The position numbers and the translations under genes are program-made. From NCBI GenBank assembly GCA_000934455.1, contig KN894631.1, positions 14,723 to 36,886 on the forward strand: a stretch of DNA of 22,164 nt. The letters run 5' to 3'. Under the pieces are notes generated by a model, which had not been told where the DNA came from, made no database searches, and saw only the letters and a list, made by a program, of their open reading frames with translations. Origin of the DNA: Apostichopus parvimensis. Its lineage: Eukaryota; Echinodermata; Holothuroidea; Aspidochirotida; Stichopodidae. Below, in pieces: positions 1-11,040 of this stretch; within the stretch, counting starts at the first letter, position 1; every line of letters starts with the position of its first letter.

Positions 1-2151
1 ATATATATAGGTCTTTTGTGGATGGCTCCCACCTATAACACATGTTATACAGAAGACATGATTTGCTTTATACAAATAACATTGAAGAAATGATACACTA
101 TCATTAATAAAAGAAATAAAATGTGAGAAATATAGTATGCAGAAATGACCCACCACAGGCAACAGGAACCTCAAACATAACAAGATGATGCATCCTTACA
201 ATGGAAACTTTATGCATGTCTGACTTTGGAATGCACAATTCTATCAACTGCAATTGATCTTAAATTGGTTGGTTGTGTGTGTCATGTTTACTAAAACAGT
301 ATTCTCAGCTGGTCAGCCATCCTACAGCACCGGGCATTTAACAGACAACATTCAGATTCTAAAACGAATGACATGTTTGGCTGGAATGATTAAAACAGTT
401 TTCTTACAGACACAAATTGTGAAACATAACACAGTGGATTAGTTAGACAGAAACGCAGGAATGCACACACATTTCAAAATGCTTTCTTAAATTTGTTCAG
501 CTTAACTCTCGTAATTGGAATACATCCAGCTTCAATTACTTTTTGGAAACGTTTCTGTCATTTGTCCTCCTTTTCATATGCTGAAACAAAACAATAACAA
601 TTTCACTAAAACATTGGTTGTAATTGGCTCCTAAATCATTAATGCTGTGTATGCCAAGAAATTTTCCACTACACAATACTGGGAGGAATGTTGACAAAAC
701 TTATTGACACAGCATGTAATAGACAGATTTTGTAATTCTTATTTAAGAGAAAGACACAAAACAAAGAAGAAAAAGATGGAAAAAAAAGAGGAATATGAAA
801 AGAGTAATGTCATTAAAACGAAACAACATAAAGCTGTGAGTATGAGCCTTTGTCAAGCAAGAAAACATCAAATCAATCATAAGAATGGAATGTTTCATAT
901 TTTATACTCTTCAAAAAGTTTTTCAGCCATAAAAACCAAGGTCAGAATTAAATGAAAGGTAGTTATCTCTTGAGAAGTTAGTATAAAGAAGTTACATTTC
1001 ATAACATTTACCGATACTGTTGGATCTGTTGAAAAGACCGAATGGAGCCTGAAATGATTTGCATGAAGGTTTGAATTACTAAAAATCCCGGTCACAGACA
1101 GCTCACCCTCACAAGTGATTCAATCTATTTCTAATTTGTTCAACAAAGAGCTAAAAAGATCAGTCAGTGTCCACCACATACAGTAATAAGAACTTGCATT
1201 TCATTGCAATATCTGGGTGGCGTGGTTAACTCGAATTACTAGTCCACTTGTCATATAAAACCCCGAGATGACTTTCTTCTCCACGCATAAGGTGAAAGTA
1301 ACTGGTAATGGTTAATACTAAATAATTACTGACTATTAACAGCAATACATGCAAAATAATCTAGACTACTTATATTTGCTATGCAAGAGTGCCATCTGTT
1401 GACATTTGCTTTGAAATCAGCAGGCTTTTCCAAAGGTTTTGCATACCTTTCTGCCACATTAAATGTAAAGAAACCTACAAGCTATTGTGCGGATGACCAT
1501 ATGTCACAATGAGGAACAAATACAGAAAATAGCTGAGCTGGACAACGTATTTTCAATGTTTGTAATTCTAAAGATGGTTGAGAAAAATAAAAGCCCATTT
1601 TTTTTTTTTATTCAAAACAATTTGCTACTTATTTAGGGTTTCATCATATGAAAATAAGTCCACCATTGTTGCCTAAAGCCAATACAGAAGTTGAAAGGTT
1701 TATGTAAACTCTTCAAAGATGATCCGAGCTACTTGAGTGATGGGTAATTATTTGGCAACAGGAATTGTATGCACTTCCTTCCTCTAACTCTTCTGCTTTA
1801 TAATATTGCACTTTACAACTTTTCAAATTCCCTATGGAGTATTTGTTAAGTCTATAATCATGTCAAACTTCCCCAAATTGCAAGTCATATAAAAGACAAG
1901 GAAGTTAGTGAAAGGGATACAGCTAAACATGATTACATGAATGCTTATGCAGATGGCAAACCAAGGCTAAACCTCATGCTATCAAAACTGGTGAAATGAT
2001 CAAACGTTAATAAGTTCTCTACCCAATTTGACCCCGATGCTTACAATTTTTTTACATAAATGGGCCAATGATAACTCAACCATGCTGGACAAAAATGTCA
2101 TACTTTAACAAGGAAGTCATATTTATTTGAGATTTTTCATTCCAATGATAG
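1..2151. other. No supported gene; AT-rich intergenic or intronic DNA
   Basis: Only short open frames without splice-site support or family resemblance occur here, the longest being about 83 codons near 704-955 with a low-complexity Lys/Glu composition. There is a T-run near 1594 and no RNA gene or repeat that I recognise. It may be intron or upstream sequence of the putative plus-strand gene whose last exon is proposed at 2152-2239. Confidence 0.4.
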
Positions 2152-2239
2152 CAGAGAAGAAGATGATTATGATGATAGGGTAACACCCTCTTACAGGGAA
2201 TTGTCACATCACAACCCTAGGAGGAGTGAATCCTCATAG
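2152..2239 (+). CDS. Candidate terminal exon of an unidentified plus-strand gene (partial)
   Basis: A frame that is open from about 2077 runs through an acidic, tyrosine-containing stretch (REEDDYDDR) into a basic/serine tail ending in NPRRSESS and a TAG stop at 2237-2239. A T-rich tract followed by AG at 2150-2151 (or 2153-2154) could be a splice acceptor. The sequence after the stop is AT-rich and reaches an AATAAA at 2415-2420, as expected for a 3' UTR. The composition resembles the cytoplasmic C-terminal tail of a membrane or adaptor protein, but no family is recognisable. No upstream exon was identified in the window, so this remains a guess; it could equally be chance open sequence. Confidence 0.3.
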
Positions 2240-2390
2240 AACAAGAGATCCATCTAACGGATATTAAATTTGAATGATTTTCCTACTGTCAGTACTATTT
2301 AGATATGTCTACGTTCTTGTAAATACTGTGTGTATATGAAATTCTTTTCTGAAAGCCATCTATTTTTTGTAAATGAAAAAATTATATGAT

Positions 2391-2396
2391 TTTATT
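2391..2396 (-). terminator. Polyadenylation signal (AATAAA) for TPK1
   Basis: Plus-strand TTTATT reads AATAAA on the minus strand, about 565 bases past the TPK1 stop codon. It is the first canonical hexamer I found on that strand downstream of the stop, giving a plausible 3' UTR of about 0.6 kb. Confidence 0.4.
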
Positions 2397-2414
2397 TCTA
2401 AAGTGAGGGTGGAA

Positions 2415-2420
2415 AATAAA
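2415..2420 (+). terminator. Polyadenylation signal (AATAAA) for the putative plus-strand gene
   Basis: AATAAA lies about 175 bases downstream of the stop at 2237-2239. It sits only about 20 bases from the opposite-strand signal at 2391-2396, so the two transcripts would converge and overlap. Confidence 0.3.
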
Positions 2421-2960
2421 CAAAATATATGCACTATCCCTTTAAAGTGGGTAATGGTACTTCCAGGTATATCTTCCCTTGCACGGTAAACAGCTGTTTG
2501 GTAAGGTTGTTATGTATTTTAAATTATACTCATATAATGTTAAATAAAATTTGAGCTGAAATCTAAGAAATATGATCTTCTCTCTGGATAAGATGTACTT
2601 TTCATAAGACCATATTTCTGGGCTTGTGAAGAAATTTTTCTCGCTCCTTGGTTTCCATAATTTTTCATAACGAGTTATTAAAGTTAAACATAAACATGTT
2701 GATGTAAGACAAGTGTGACACATACTGTAATGTTATTGTTAAATAATATAAAGTTGTTCAACATATCTTGACATAGAAAACACAAATGTAGAGAAGGAAG
2801 AAGATGAGGCTATATTAAGAAACATAAAATTACTGTCCTGTTAGTACTGATGATATTAAATAAAATAGCTATGAAAATTTCAGTTAAGTCTTTGAACCCA
2901 ACAGCAGGCTGCCCAAAAGCCTATAAAAATTTCCTGAGACTAGGAGTACACTACTCAAGG

Positions 2961-5900
2961 TTACTTGGCGATGTCCATCGTCCACAAAATGGGAGAGTTG
3001 TTTTCAACGGTCACTTCTGTTGCATCTTTCTCATAGGTATTGCAAGAACTAATGAGACCACCAAACTCCATTTGATCTTGGTCTGAAAGAAAGAAGAAAA
3101 AAATAATAAATGAATTTTAAACGGTTGAAGGAATAATTGGCTGATATGGGCTACAGACCAGCCACCTCAAGCATACAAGTCCAGAGTATAAAATACATCA
3201 AGTAGAAATGACCAAGATCTGTTTCAATTGTTATTTGTATGGCTTCATTTATATTTGTATGTATAGGATTTTCATTGCCTACAAATTCACCATCAGTGAA
3301 GGAGGCTAAAAAGAAAACAATGGATGGTCATTTTTAGGCGCTTTGGCTACCAAGTCAGACCAAACCATGAACTTAAAGGGTGTGAAGACTTGCGCAAAAA
3401 GAAACGTCTAATGCCGGTAATCTGACCTAGTTTCGAATGAGGTGTAACAGAAGTGTTAGACACCACCATTGATCCCAGAAAATACACACACACACAGCTT
3501 GCTACCATCAGTAATTAGACACTAGTGTACAGTCAGTACCTACAGCTGCGGTCAATATCCACAGCACAGTGTACAAACAATTCAGCGATGGACATCTCAG
3601 GTCCAGTTAAAGATAACAAGGTATCACGTTTCATTACTGTACTGTCTGCATTTTGCAGGGACACAAACAAAACGTCACTTGCAAGCAACGGAAAGTTAAC
3701 TTTTTCCGATGGCCGCACAAGGTTTGGGGCAAGTCTTCAATGCCTTTAGGGTGTATAATTGTATGCCTTCTACACAAAATTAATGAGCACAAATCCATGT
3801 GGCTGAGCACTAGTACAGGCAACTATGCTAGAAGAACAGTACAGCAGGAGTACTTACTCATTACAAGTCTGATTCATAATGTATGACATTGCACGATATT
3901 ATTTATTATTTATTTATTATTATTATTATTTTCCATTTCTCAATTTCTTTAAATAAAATGAAGAGTTCTATTTTTAGGTTTGGGTGGTATCTGACATAAA
4001 TTCAGTTGTATAAAATTCTAAACAAGTTACAAATATACATAATTTATTCATTTTAACTGACATTATTTGACATTGACATACAGCTTAATGGGATTTGGTG
4101 AACTGTAAATTTTAGGAATGACCTAGATGAATGTAGGACTTCTTGACTAAAAATAGAATTATCCATCCGTGGAATTCTCAATTGAGGAAGTGAAATGAGT
4201 TGATCTGGTTGTGAACACTGCAGGCTGTTGTTCTTATTAAGTAAAGAAGTACCTTTTGGTTTCCATTTATCGTTTTGTGAATAACCCCATAAAGCAAACC
4301 ATTATAAGATTTAGAAATTCAGTGATATTGAGTAAAGAACAAATTCACATAGTTATACAAATTTGGAAAGGTTGGCTTTATCTACCTACAGTGTGCTTTC
4401 TCTTGGTGCTACTACATACACAACTCTTATAGTTTATTTCTGAAAAAGCATTTAAGTACAGTCCATTATTCTTTCAAATCTTAACAACTAAAAAAATCAA
4501 CCTATTGTAGATGTTCAATCCTTGAAAATGGGTTTCATCTCAATATTAAATTATGTAACCACAGAAGTTGTGCTGTATGATTCAACTTTCATTCAAGGAC
4601 CTAGTAAAATATTATGTTAACTAGGAGGAGGGTATTTCCTCTTGAACCAGGTTCATTTAGCTGGTAATATGCTAGATCACTTGGTAACAACAACAACAGC
4701 AACAGATTTACGTAGTACAAATGGTAAAGCTAGGTATATATACATTTGCTATAAAAGTGTACTGAACCCAGCTAAAGTGATGATACTTTTGTTCTAGTAC
4801 TATAACATCGGTGAAAGAATTTGTTTTCTGATTTCACGGTTGGAGATGAAAAAGAAAGAAATATTGCTGCTTACTGAGGTTCCATTTCAGACCTGTTGTG
4901 GTGATACCCTCACACTTTCCTCCAAGAGGTAGAAGACCACAAGTGCCTCCTTCAAGACCGCTGCTGATGTCAATTGTGTGATGACCCTAATTAGAAAAAA
5001 AAAACAAATTGAAAAAGTTAATTGTGAAAACGATTGTGTGATGACTAAATTATAAGACAAAAAATGGAGAAAATTACTTGTGAAAACAAGTCCAATGTAA
5101 TACAGCAAACTTCTACTGCTGAGGCATGTGTTTTTTCTTTCGTTTATTTAAGTTTGTCTGTCGCATCACCAAAGTTCTGAAGCTGTTGTCATCTTATATG
5201 CTCTAAAGAATATATGAAGAGAATATATTTATTATTTCATTGATAATGCTGGCCATAGAAAAGTTCAGTCATTATTTGGTGTTCAAGAATTGATAACTTC
5301 AAATTAATTTAAAATTGTGAAAGGGATATGGATTGAAGTTGGCAAGGAGGGGGGGGGAGGAGGCACTGTTAGTAAACTAAAGAGCCTCCCTCCTCTTCAA
5401 ATATAAATTCCCTGCTTTCAACATCAAGTATATAGCATTTAAAGCATAAGCAGCTTCTTGAGAAGGTGTAAACCATGGAAGTCAGTTTTGTCCATATCTG
5501 CGATGAACCCCTTTTTGCTTGAAAAGTTGTGTTTCCTTACCGGCATCAAGAGAAAGCTGATGTTGTAGTCTCCAATGAGGTAGAGAGGATATTTTATGAT
5601 TGATGGGGCCTCAAAAAGGGTGTTGATATTTGACAAGACGTGATCTAATCGGCCACCGAAAGCTCCAAACGCTACTACAAAGTCAACCTAAAAAGAAAAT
5701 AACAAACCATATTGGTTAAGAGAAAACCCAAAAATGAAACAACACACAATAACTGATTACTTTTGATTTACTTTTTTTGCGGTATCAAGGAAAGGGTCCC
5801 AAATTTGGTAACGCTGTTAATAAAGATGAAGACAAAAATCAAATATACACATACCTTCTCATTCTTTACTTGATCAGCTACTATTTCAAGACACTTTCTG

Positions 5901-8830
5901 AAGTCTGTTTTATTTTGATCTGGAGTGTGGATAATTTTTGACCCCTGTTGGTAGAGGATTATAAAAGCATTTAGTGATTGATTCATGGCTTACAGTCTTC
6001 ATATTACTTTAAATTATTCTTCACACAGAGGTCACCTTCCTTCATAAGCAGAACCCTAAATTTAACTGATTCAAGACAATTATCTCTTCATGCAACCTTC
6101 ATCTCTCCTGTAAATGAAACTATTTAATCTTTACAAGTCACTAACCTTTAACACTTGTGTTTTAGGCTAAGAGGATCACATTTTCAACTCAAATTATAAA
6201 AACTTTGTGATAACTATTAGCAGATCAAGCTCTCCCTTTTGCAGAGGTATGAAATGCTCTGGAGGTGGATGCTTACATTCCCACTGTAATATGGACAATA
6301 ATTTACTTTACTGTTACAATGGAAATGTATTTCCGGCCTCAAATCCTTCTTCTCAAATATTGAGGGAATTAATTAATCCACCAACTGGAGATATAAAACA
6401 AATTTAACTTCCCCATTCCCAAACTAAAGCCACTGAACCTAGATGGCAGACTGTAGTAACTTTGACAGTCAAAGATTTGGTACATGAGACATTGATCCAT
6501 GTGTTTGACGTTTTTGGCTGTTTCAAAAGAGCTTATTTCCTACTTTTAACATTCATCCTAATTACTTTGGGCAATCAAGGTCCATGGGATAACAGCGAAA
6601 CCCTACGTTAAATGTTTTGAAAAAGTATTCACCTTCTCTTCCATGAAACTTTTAACTTCTTCGCGAATAGAGTCAAAATCACCTGTGACTAAGTCTGGTA
6701 CAAAGCTGAAGGCAAAAGAGAAATTTAGGGTCATTGAGTAGTTCTGCCGAACGGAAACGGAGAAGCTCAACCATAATTTTGAGGTAATGCTTAGGGTGAA
6801 GATCCTTGTGAAGAACAAGACCCCTTAAAAACACTGATAAATATGAAAGCATATATGTGGCTTGATGATGTCAGCTTTTTACTTCGGAAGTTTTTTTAGT
6901 GTGAACAAACAAAACTAAATCTGTTATCTCCTGAATAGAATAACAATTTTGCCTCAATTTGGAGGAAGTTAGTCCTTGTCTTACCTTTCTTCATATACTT
7001 TAAAATGATATTTCTGGAGTTTGAAATTTTCAACTAATTAATATCAAGTGCAAGATTATTCAGTTGCATGTTGTTGAGTTCAGTACTAAGGCAATGCAGT
7101 AAAATAGCTTTCTTACGGGCAGCAGTCGCATCGAAAGCAGCCGCAATCGAAAAATTTGTGAAATGTCGGTACCATTCTTACCCATGAATGTGGAGGTTGT
7201 CCGGAAGTAGACAAAAAATGGGGTTGAGGCTACAATCATGATGTCATGTAAAGACAGTAGTAATACTGGTAGAAAAGTAAGTCAAGTAGGTAATGCTACA
7301 TGTAGAGTCAGAAAGTTAATATCCTTGTTGCCAAGTTATTGTGTTGTAGCACAAGTAACAGAGACAGTAAAAACACAATATACATGATCAGTAAGAAGAG
7401 TATTGTGATGTTTAATTCTTCGCTCAGGCTGAAGAAGCACCTGTTTCACTCTTTGTTCTTTCCTGAGCATATCAGTACAGTAAATTACATGAGTCATGGT
7501 AAGTTGCAACTTCTACGAAAAGTATCAACAGAGTAGGAGCTCTACGTGTTGTAATTTAGTTAAACCGGAAGAAGTGGCTACTTATGCAATTGTTTCAATA
7601 CAAAATGCAGGAAAGCAATCGATTCAATAAAGGGAGTTTTCCAACTTTGTTGATAGCTTGCTGACTATAATCTAGGCATCCTTAAGAAATGATACAATAT
7701 GGTTCCAATTGATGCAAACACAAAGAGTTTGACATTTTCAACTAATATCAAGTGCATGATTTTTTTCAGGTTCAGGAAAGTGATCTGTTCAATAAAGTGA
7801 ATTTTCCCGCTTTATTGAAACCTTGCTTCTAAAATAATCTAAGCAACCTTAATAAATAAAATTTACAATATGGTTCTAACTTCTGATGTGAACACAAACA
7901 GTTAACATCAACACAAAGCATGGTTCCACATGTAATTTTATATTTGAAGAATAAGGTGAACAACACCAGCATTTAAAGTTCATATGACTTGAAAAAGGTG
8001 TAGGTTGCTGGTTTTAACCAGTAGAGACTTCATTTACCGTGTGGTGTTTTCTGCTTTCATCAACTCATACAGAGAGTTGTTAGCTCCATCAGTCACAGCT
8101 TGTAATGACGATTGCTGCCATAGAACATCAAGGTGTTTTCGCTGGTGACTGAATGGCTGATTAAGAAGAATTAAAGGAAACCTGACAGCTGCAAATATAA
8201 AACAACATATAAGCAGTCATGTAGATGTTAACTATAAGGGACCATACAAGTAAGTCTGGTAAAGGAAGTTAGGAACATTATACTTCTACAAAAACATGTT
8301 GTTCCACCACCAATTTAGTATTTAAATATGGCCACTGAAGAAATTGGCAGGCAAATGGCATATAACATGACATTTTGGGCCCTATGGATAGATTAGATTG
8401 CCATATTGCTACATATGTTGTTTGAAAGAGTGAGAGAGGCAGGTTGTTATAAGTTTTAGCCAAACATTGCGCTATCTGGCTTCTTCTGCAGCAGGCTTAA
8501 GGTTATGGAGGCTGGTAATACTTTAGCCTAGGCTATAGTTTTCCACATTTGCTGAGATAGTGATGTACTAAAATGCAGTGCAAACGTTGTTTAATTAAGT
8601 TACTCCTTGGTGGAACTCTTTCACTTTTCAGCTCCTCTAATTTGGGGCGGCTATATAAAATCAACGTCAGGCCTACACTTAATGTACGCTATGCCCATTT
8701 TCACTGTGACAAAGTGTGAGTTAGGCCTAGCTAACCCAACTTAGGCCTACTGACAGTACTGTAGCTTAGGCCTTGTCTAAGTTGGACTAGCCTATACTAA
8801 TACTAATAAACCTTACCTAGAAATTTGCAT
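2961..8830 (-). CDS. TPK1: Thiamin pyrophosphokinase 1 (seven coding exons)
   Basis: It transfers a pyrophosphate group from ATP to thiamine, making thiamine diphosphate in the cytosol; the family works as a dimer. Coding exons in transcript order: 8817-8830, 8038-8181, 6633-6705, 5855-5944, 5541-5687, 4875-4986, 2961-3082. All have GT..AG borders and all phases join, giving 233 residues (human TPK1 has 243). Family landmarks in order: ILLNQPF near residue 10, a DGANNSLYE version of the usual DGGANRLYD, GDFDS and TPDQNKTDF (metal and nucleotide binding), FGGRLDH, NTLFEA, GTCGLLPLG, the thiamine-site motif TTTGLKWNL, and a C-terminal TVEN..PILWTM. The first coding exon is only 14 bases (Met-Gln-Ile-Ser plus two bases). 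It has a consensus donor and an in-frame upstream stop, but it is the least certain piece; an alternative acceptor 7 bases upstream of exon 2 exists. The identity is secure; the start is moderately so. Confidence 0.95.
3083..4874 (-). other. Last intron of TPK1 with a possible interspersed repeat
   Basis: This 1.8-kb intron shows no coding exon. The stretch about 3390-3760 is richer in GC than its surroundings and contains a short (AC)n run near 3487. It carries overlapping open frames on both strands but no terminal repeats that I could find. It may be an old interspersed repeat, but I cannot name it. Confidence 0.3.
4973..5104. repeat. Diverged ~60-bp tandem repeat spanning a TPK1 splice acceptor
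   Basis: The 13-mer ATTGTGTGATGAC occurs at 4973-4985 (the 5' end of the coding exon 4875-4986) and again at 5033-5045 in the intron. The block TTGTGAAAAC also recurs at a spacing of about 60 bases (near 5022 and 5083). This suggests two to three decayed copies of a ~60-bp unit, one of which contributes the first bases of the exon. Confidence 0.55.
5945..6632 (-). other. TPK1 intron, nothing else seen
   Basis: The intron lies between the coding exons 6633-6705 and 5855-5944. It is AT-rich, and no repeat, RNA gene or extra exon could be supported. Confidence 0.5.
7606..7907. repeat. Two diverged direct copies (~165-bp spacing) in a TPK1 intron
   Basis: 7606-7732 and 7773-7907 share an ordered series of blocks: CAGGAAAG, TTCAATAAAG, a pyrimidine-rich stretch, TAATCTA, ACAATATGGTTC and a CACAAA block. 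A further related piece (TTTTCAACTAAT..ATCAAGTGCA) appears near 7028 and 7738. This is a local tandem duplication, or several copies of one unknown interspersed repeat, within the 1.3-kb intron 6706-8037. Confidence 0.6.
8630..8816. other. First TPK1 intron region rich in TAGGCCTA motifs
   Basis: Perfect palindromes TAGGCCTA lie at 8722-8729 and 8742-8749. Near-matches lie at about 8669 and 8767, and the related GCCTAGGC occurs near 8526. A TATATAAAA occurs at about 8652-8660 on the plus strand without an obvious transcript. The region is just inside the TPK1 transcript, next to its presumed first exon. Confidence 0.45.
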
Positions 8831-8857
8831 GCTTAAACTTGAGATTTATAACAAACT

Positions 8858-8878
8858 TCAACTCAGCGCTAGCGGCAT
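8858..8878 (-). other. Possible upstream ORF in the TPK1 5' leader
   Basis: A six-codon frame (MPLALS then TGA) ends 27 bases before the proposed TPK1 start codon, in a different frame. If the transcript begins upstream of 8878, this uORF could damp translation of TPK1. The transcription start is not known. Confidence 0.3.
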
Positions 8879-8944
8879 AAGGATCGTTACGTTATCATGG
8901 TCCAATGTTAAGGCTAACTAGTAACTGTTACACCTTAGATACAG

Positions 8945-9400
8945 TAGATAGATGATAGATAGAAACTTTATTGTCCATTTCAGAAAACCAAAAAAATGAT
9001 TTCCTGTCGACAGTAAACATAAAACAGTAGTGAATACAAACAAAACCATACAATAAACAAGCTATTAGTGCACAACTACGAGAATAAAACTAAATAAGCA
9101 GAACCAAAACAGTAACAGAAGCAACAGAGAGTTGCAAGTGACAGATCACACACTGTGGCCAGATCGCTTTGCATGCAAGTTAAACAAGTGTATTGACTCA
9201 GGTAAGAAAGAATTACGGAACCTGGACGTTTTAGTATGGGGCACCTGTAATCGTATCCCGGATCTGTTGAGCATGATAAGACTATGAAAAGGTTGTGTGT
9301 GATCTCCTTTTATGTAGCGTAACTGGTACAGTGCAGTTCGTGAATAGACGATAGGCCTAGTTACACGATCATCACTACCGACACATCCATAGATCAGTAG
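8945..9400 (-). mobile_element. 5'-truncated LINE (CR1/L2-like) 3' end
   Basis: On the minus strand a frame ending at 9146 carries SRFRNSFLPESIHLFN preceded by LQVPHTKT. This resembles the conserved C-terminus that follows the reverse transcriptase domain in many animal non-LTR retrotransposons. It is followed by a 3' UTR ending in GACAATAAAGTTTC and a (ATCT)n tail at about 8945-8965, which is the usual end of such elements. The reverse transcriptase core is missing, so this is a dead 5'-truncated copy. The hydrophobic N-terminal part of the frame (9380-9481) is probably flanking DNA rather than element. The exact 5' end and target duplication were not found. Confidence 0.6.
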
Positions 9401-9768
9401 AAACAACAGAAACACAAGAAATAACCACGTAAAACGACACCCAGCATGTTTTTCTTGAAACATGTTAGACATATATAACAAGATGGATAGTCAAAACAGA
9501 TAGAAAACGACAAAACAGGAACAACTGTCTAACGGTAGTCGCCACTGAGTAGCTTAAAAGACTTAACCTTTATAGGCAGAAGTCAATAATTATACGCTAA
9601 CCTGAAGTTAGTTTAAGACAATCCAGAGGTCTATATACGTGTCTTATCTGGTCCATGTTGAGCTGTCAAGGAAAGGTCTTTTAAGAAACACACCTAGGCT
9701 AAATCAAATGATTTTAGTCTTACTCCTACCGTCCTACGTATATTACAGTAGCGCTTGCATGGTCAGAG

Positions 9769-9790
9769 TGACGTCAAGTTCTATAAATAG
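9769..9790 (+). promoter_or_regulatory. CRE plus TATA box, candidate plus-strand promoter
   Basis: A perfect cAMP-response element TGACGTCA (9769-9776) is followed five bases later by CTATAAATAG (9781-9790), a strong TATA box. The spacing to a splice donor 70 bases downstream suits a short first exon. This is sequence-based only. Confidence 0.45.
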
Positions 9791-9811
9791 CAAATGGGGC
9801 AAGTCTAATTT

Positions 9812-9861
9812 CACCAGAGTAGTGTTCATCCGCTCGAAAGGTTAACCGTCAGAGAAAAGAG
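9812..9861 (+). ncRNA. Candidate non-coding first exon
   Basis: It runs from about 30 bases past the TATA box to a perfect donor (AGAG followed by GTAAGT at 9862-9867). It contains no start codon that continues in frame, so it would be a leader or lncRNA exon. A possible last exon is at 11220-11318. Start position approximate. Confidence 0.3.
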
Positions 9862-10144
9862 GTAAGTGCCTAAGGTAAAGCTTGTTTAAGCATGTTATCA
9901 GTTACTGTCATCGTTTGTTCGTTCTGCCTTTACGTGAAAGAGCATAATTTAAAGTACAGAAAGTGTGAAATAAGGGAGGATCGAAGGTGATATGAACCAT
10001 TTTAGAAAATCTTTGGTTAAATGTTGATATTACTCCGTACGAGCAGATGGAAGGGTGGGGGTTCAGTGTGCTAAAGTTGCTCCTCTTCTAGCTCAAAATC
10101 TAACGGTCATGATATGGAAGTTTGCAAGTGCCTTGATAGGCCAA

Positions 10145-11040
10145 CATTTATCGTAAATGTAATAATAAACCATATTGAGGAAGATTTTACTTATATTAAG
10201 CTATTTTTGTGGTACAATATACTTTAACTTGTTACGTGACAATGCAGGCTGGATTAAAGTACTGGGTGACTGTTCTTAGCAAGCATCATGTGTAGCATCG
10301 TGTTCTCCTTCTGTTGTCCTTCGTGATACACACCTGATGATGATCACATAGTCACAGTCTTGACACAAGGGGACTGGGGTTGAGAGCGAATCAGTCGGTT
10401 CTTTGTTTGGTGCCCATGTTCTTTTCCTGGTGACTTTTCTTAAAAGTTTTATTATATTCCCCTAATAGGTAGAATCGAGATACACTGACCCGTGACGAAG
10501 ATCACACATTCACAGTTTTGACGCAAGGGGACTGGGGTTGAGAGCGGATCAGTCGGTTCTTTGTGTGGTGCCCAGGTTCTTTCCTGGGTGACTCTTCTTA
10601 AAAATCGAAAGCAATCGCTTCTCGGTCCTCTGGCTAAGATCATGTGTAGAATTTGTGTCTACGGGAATCTGCCAATTTGCATATATGTAAAACGTGAACT
10701 GATTTTAACCTGTTTCTCACGGATTATAGTAGTAATTTATCTTTTGTGCTTCATGATATCACGCGGCGAACGAAGAATATATATTTTAATATGGCGTAAA
10801 GTTAGAAAAGGACGAATCACGAAATAGCATTCGTCTTTTAATGAGTTAAACATATTTTATGCCGGATAATTTGTTAAATCTGAATGTTTGATATTACAGA
10901 ATTGGTAAAATTTATCCTAAATGTAGTAATTAACCTTCCCAAATAGTTGAAATAACCATCTTGATGGCTGTTTAACTGATATTAAGCTAATTTTGTGGAA
11001 CACATTACTGAAAGTTGATTCGTGACAATATACACAGGAT
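10145..11040. repeat. Diverged direct duplication, ~760-bp spacing
   Basis: 10145-10246 and 10909-11040 share ATTTATC.TAAATGTA.TAAT, ATATTAAGCTA.TTTTGTGG.AC and CGTGACAAT in the same order. The second copy has a ~25-base insertion. Preceding blocks (GTTAAAT.TG.ATATTAC) also correspond near 10017 and 10873. The shared blocks imply that a unit of several hundred bases was duplicated; the shorter repeat 10324-10604 lies inside. Confidence 0.55.
10324..10604. repeat. Tandem duplication of ~110 bp
   Basis: 10342-10444 and 10500-10604 are close to 90 percent alike by eye. They share AAGGGGACTGGGGTTGAGAG, ATCAGTCGGTTCTTTGT and a matching end through CTTAAAA. Read on the minus strand both copies are open and encode similar peptides containing EPTD(P/S)LSTPVPL. 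The differences are both silent and replacing, so coding function is not shown. Confidence 0.75.

Noticed and set aside
704-955. Lys/Glu-rich 83-codon frame
   Set aside because: A-rich low-complexity sequence without start context, splice sites or family likeness.
10452-10643. 63-codon minus-strand gene
   Set aside because: It lies across a recently duplicated repeat with no promoter or splice support; kept only as a repeat.
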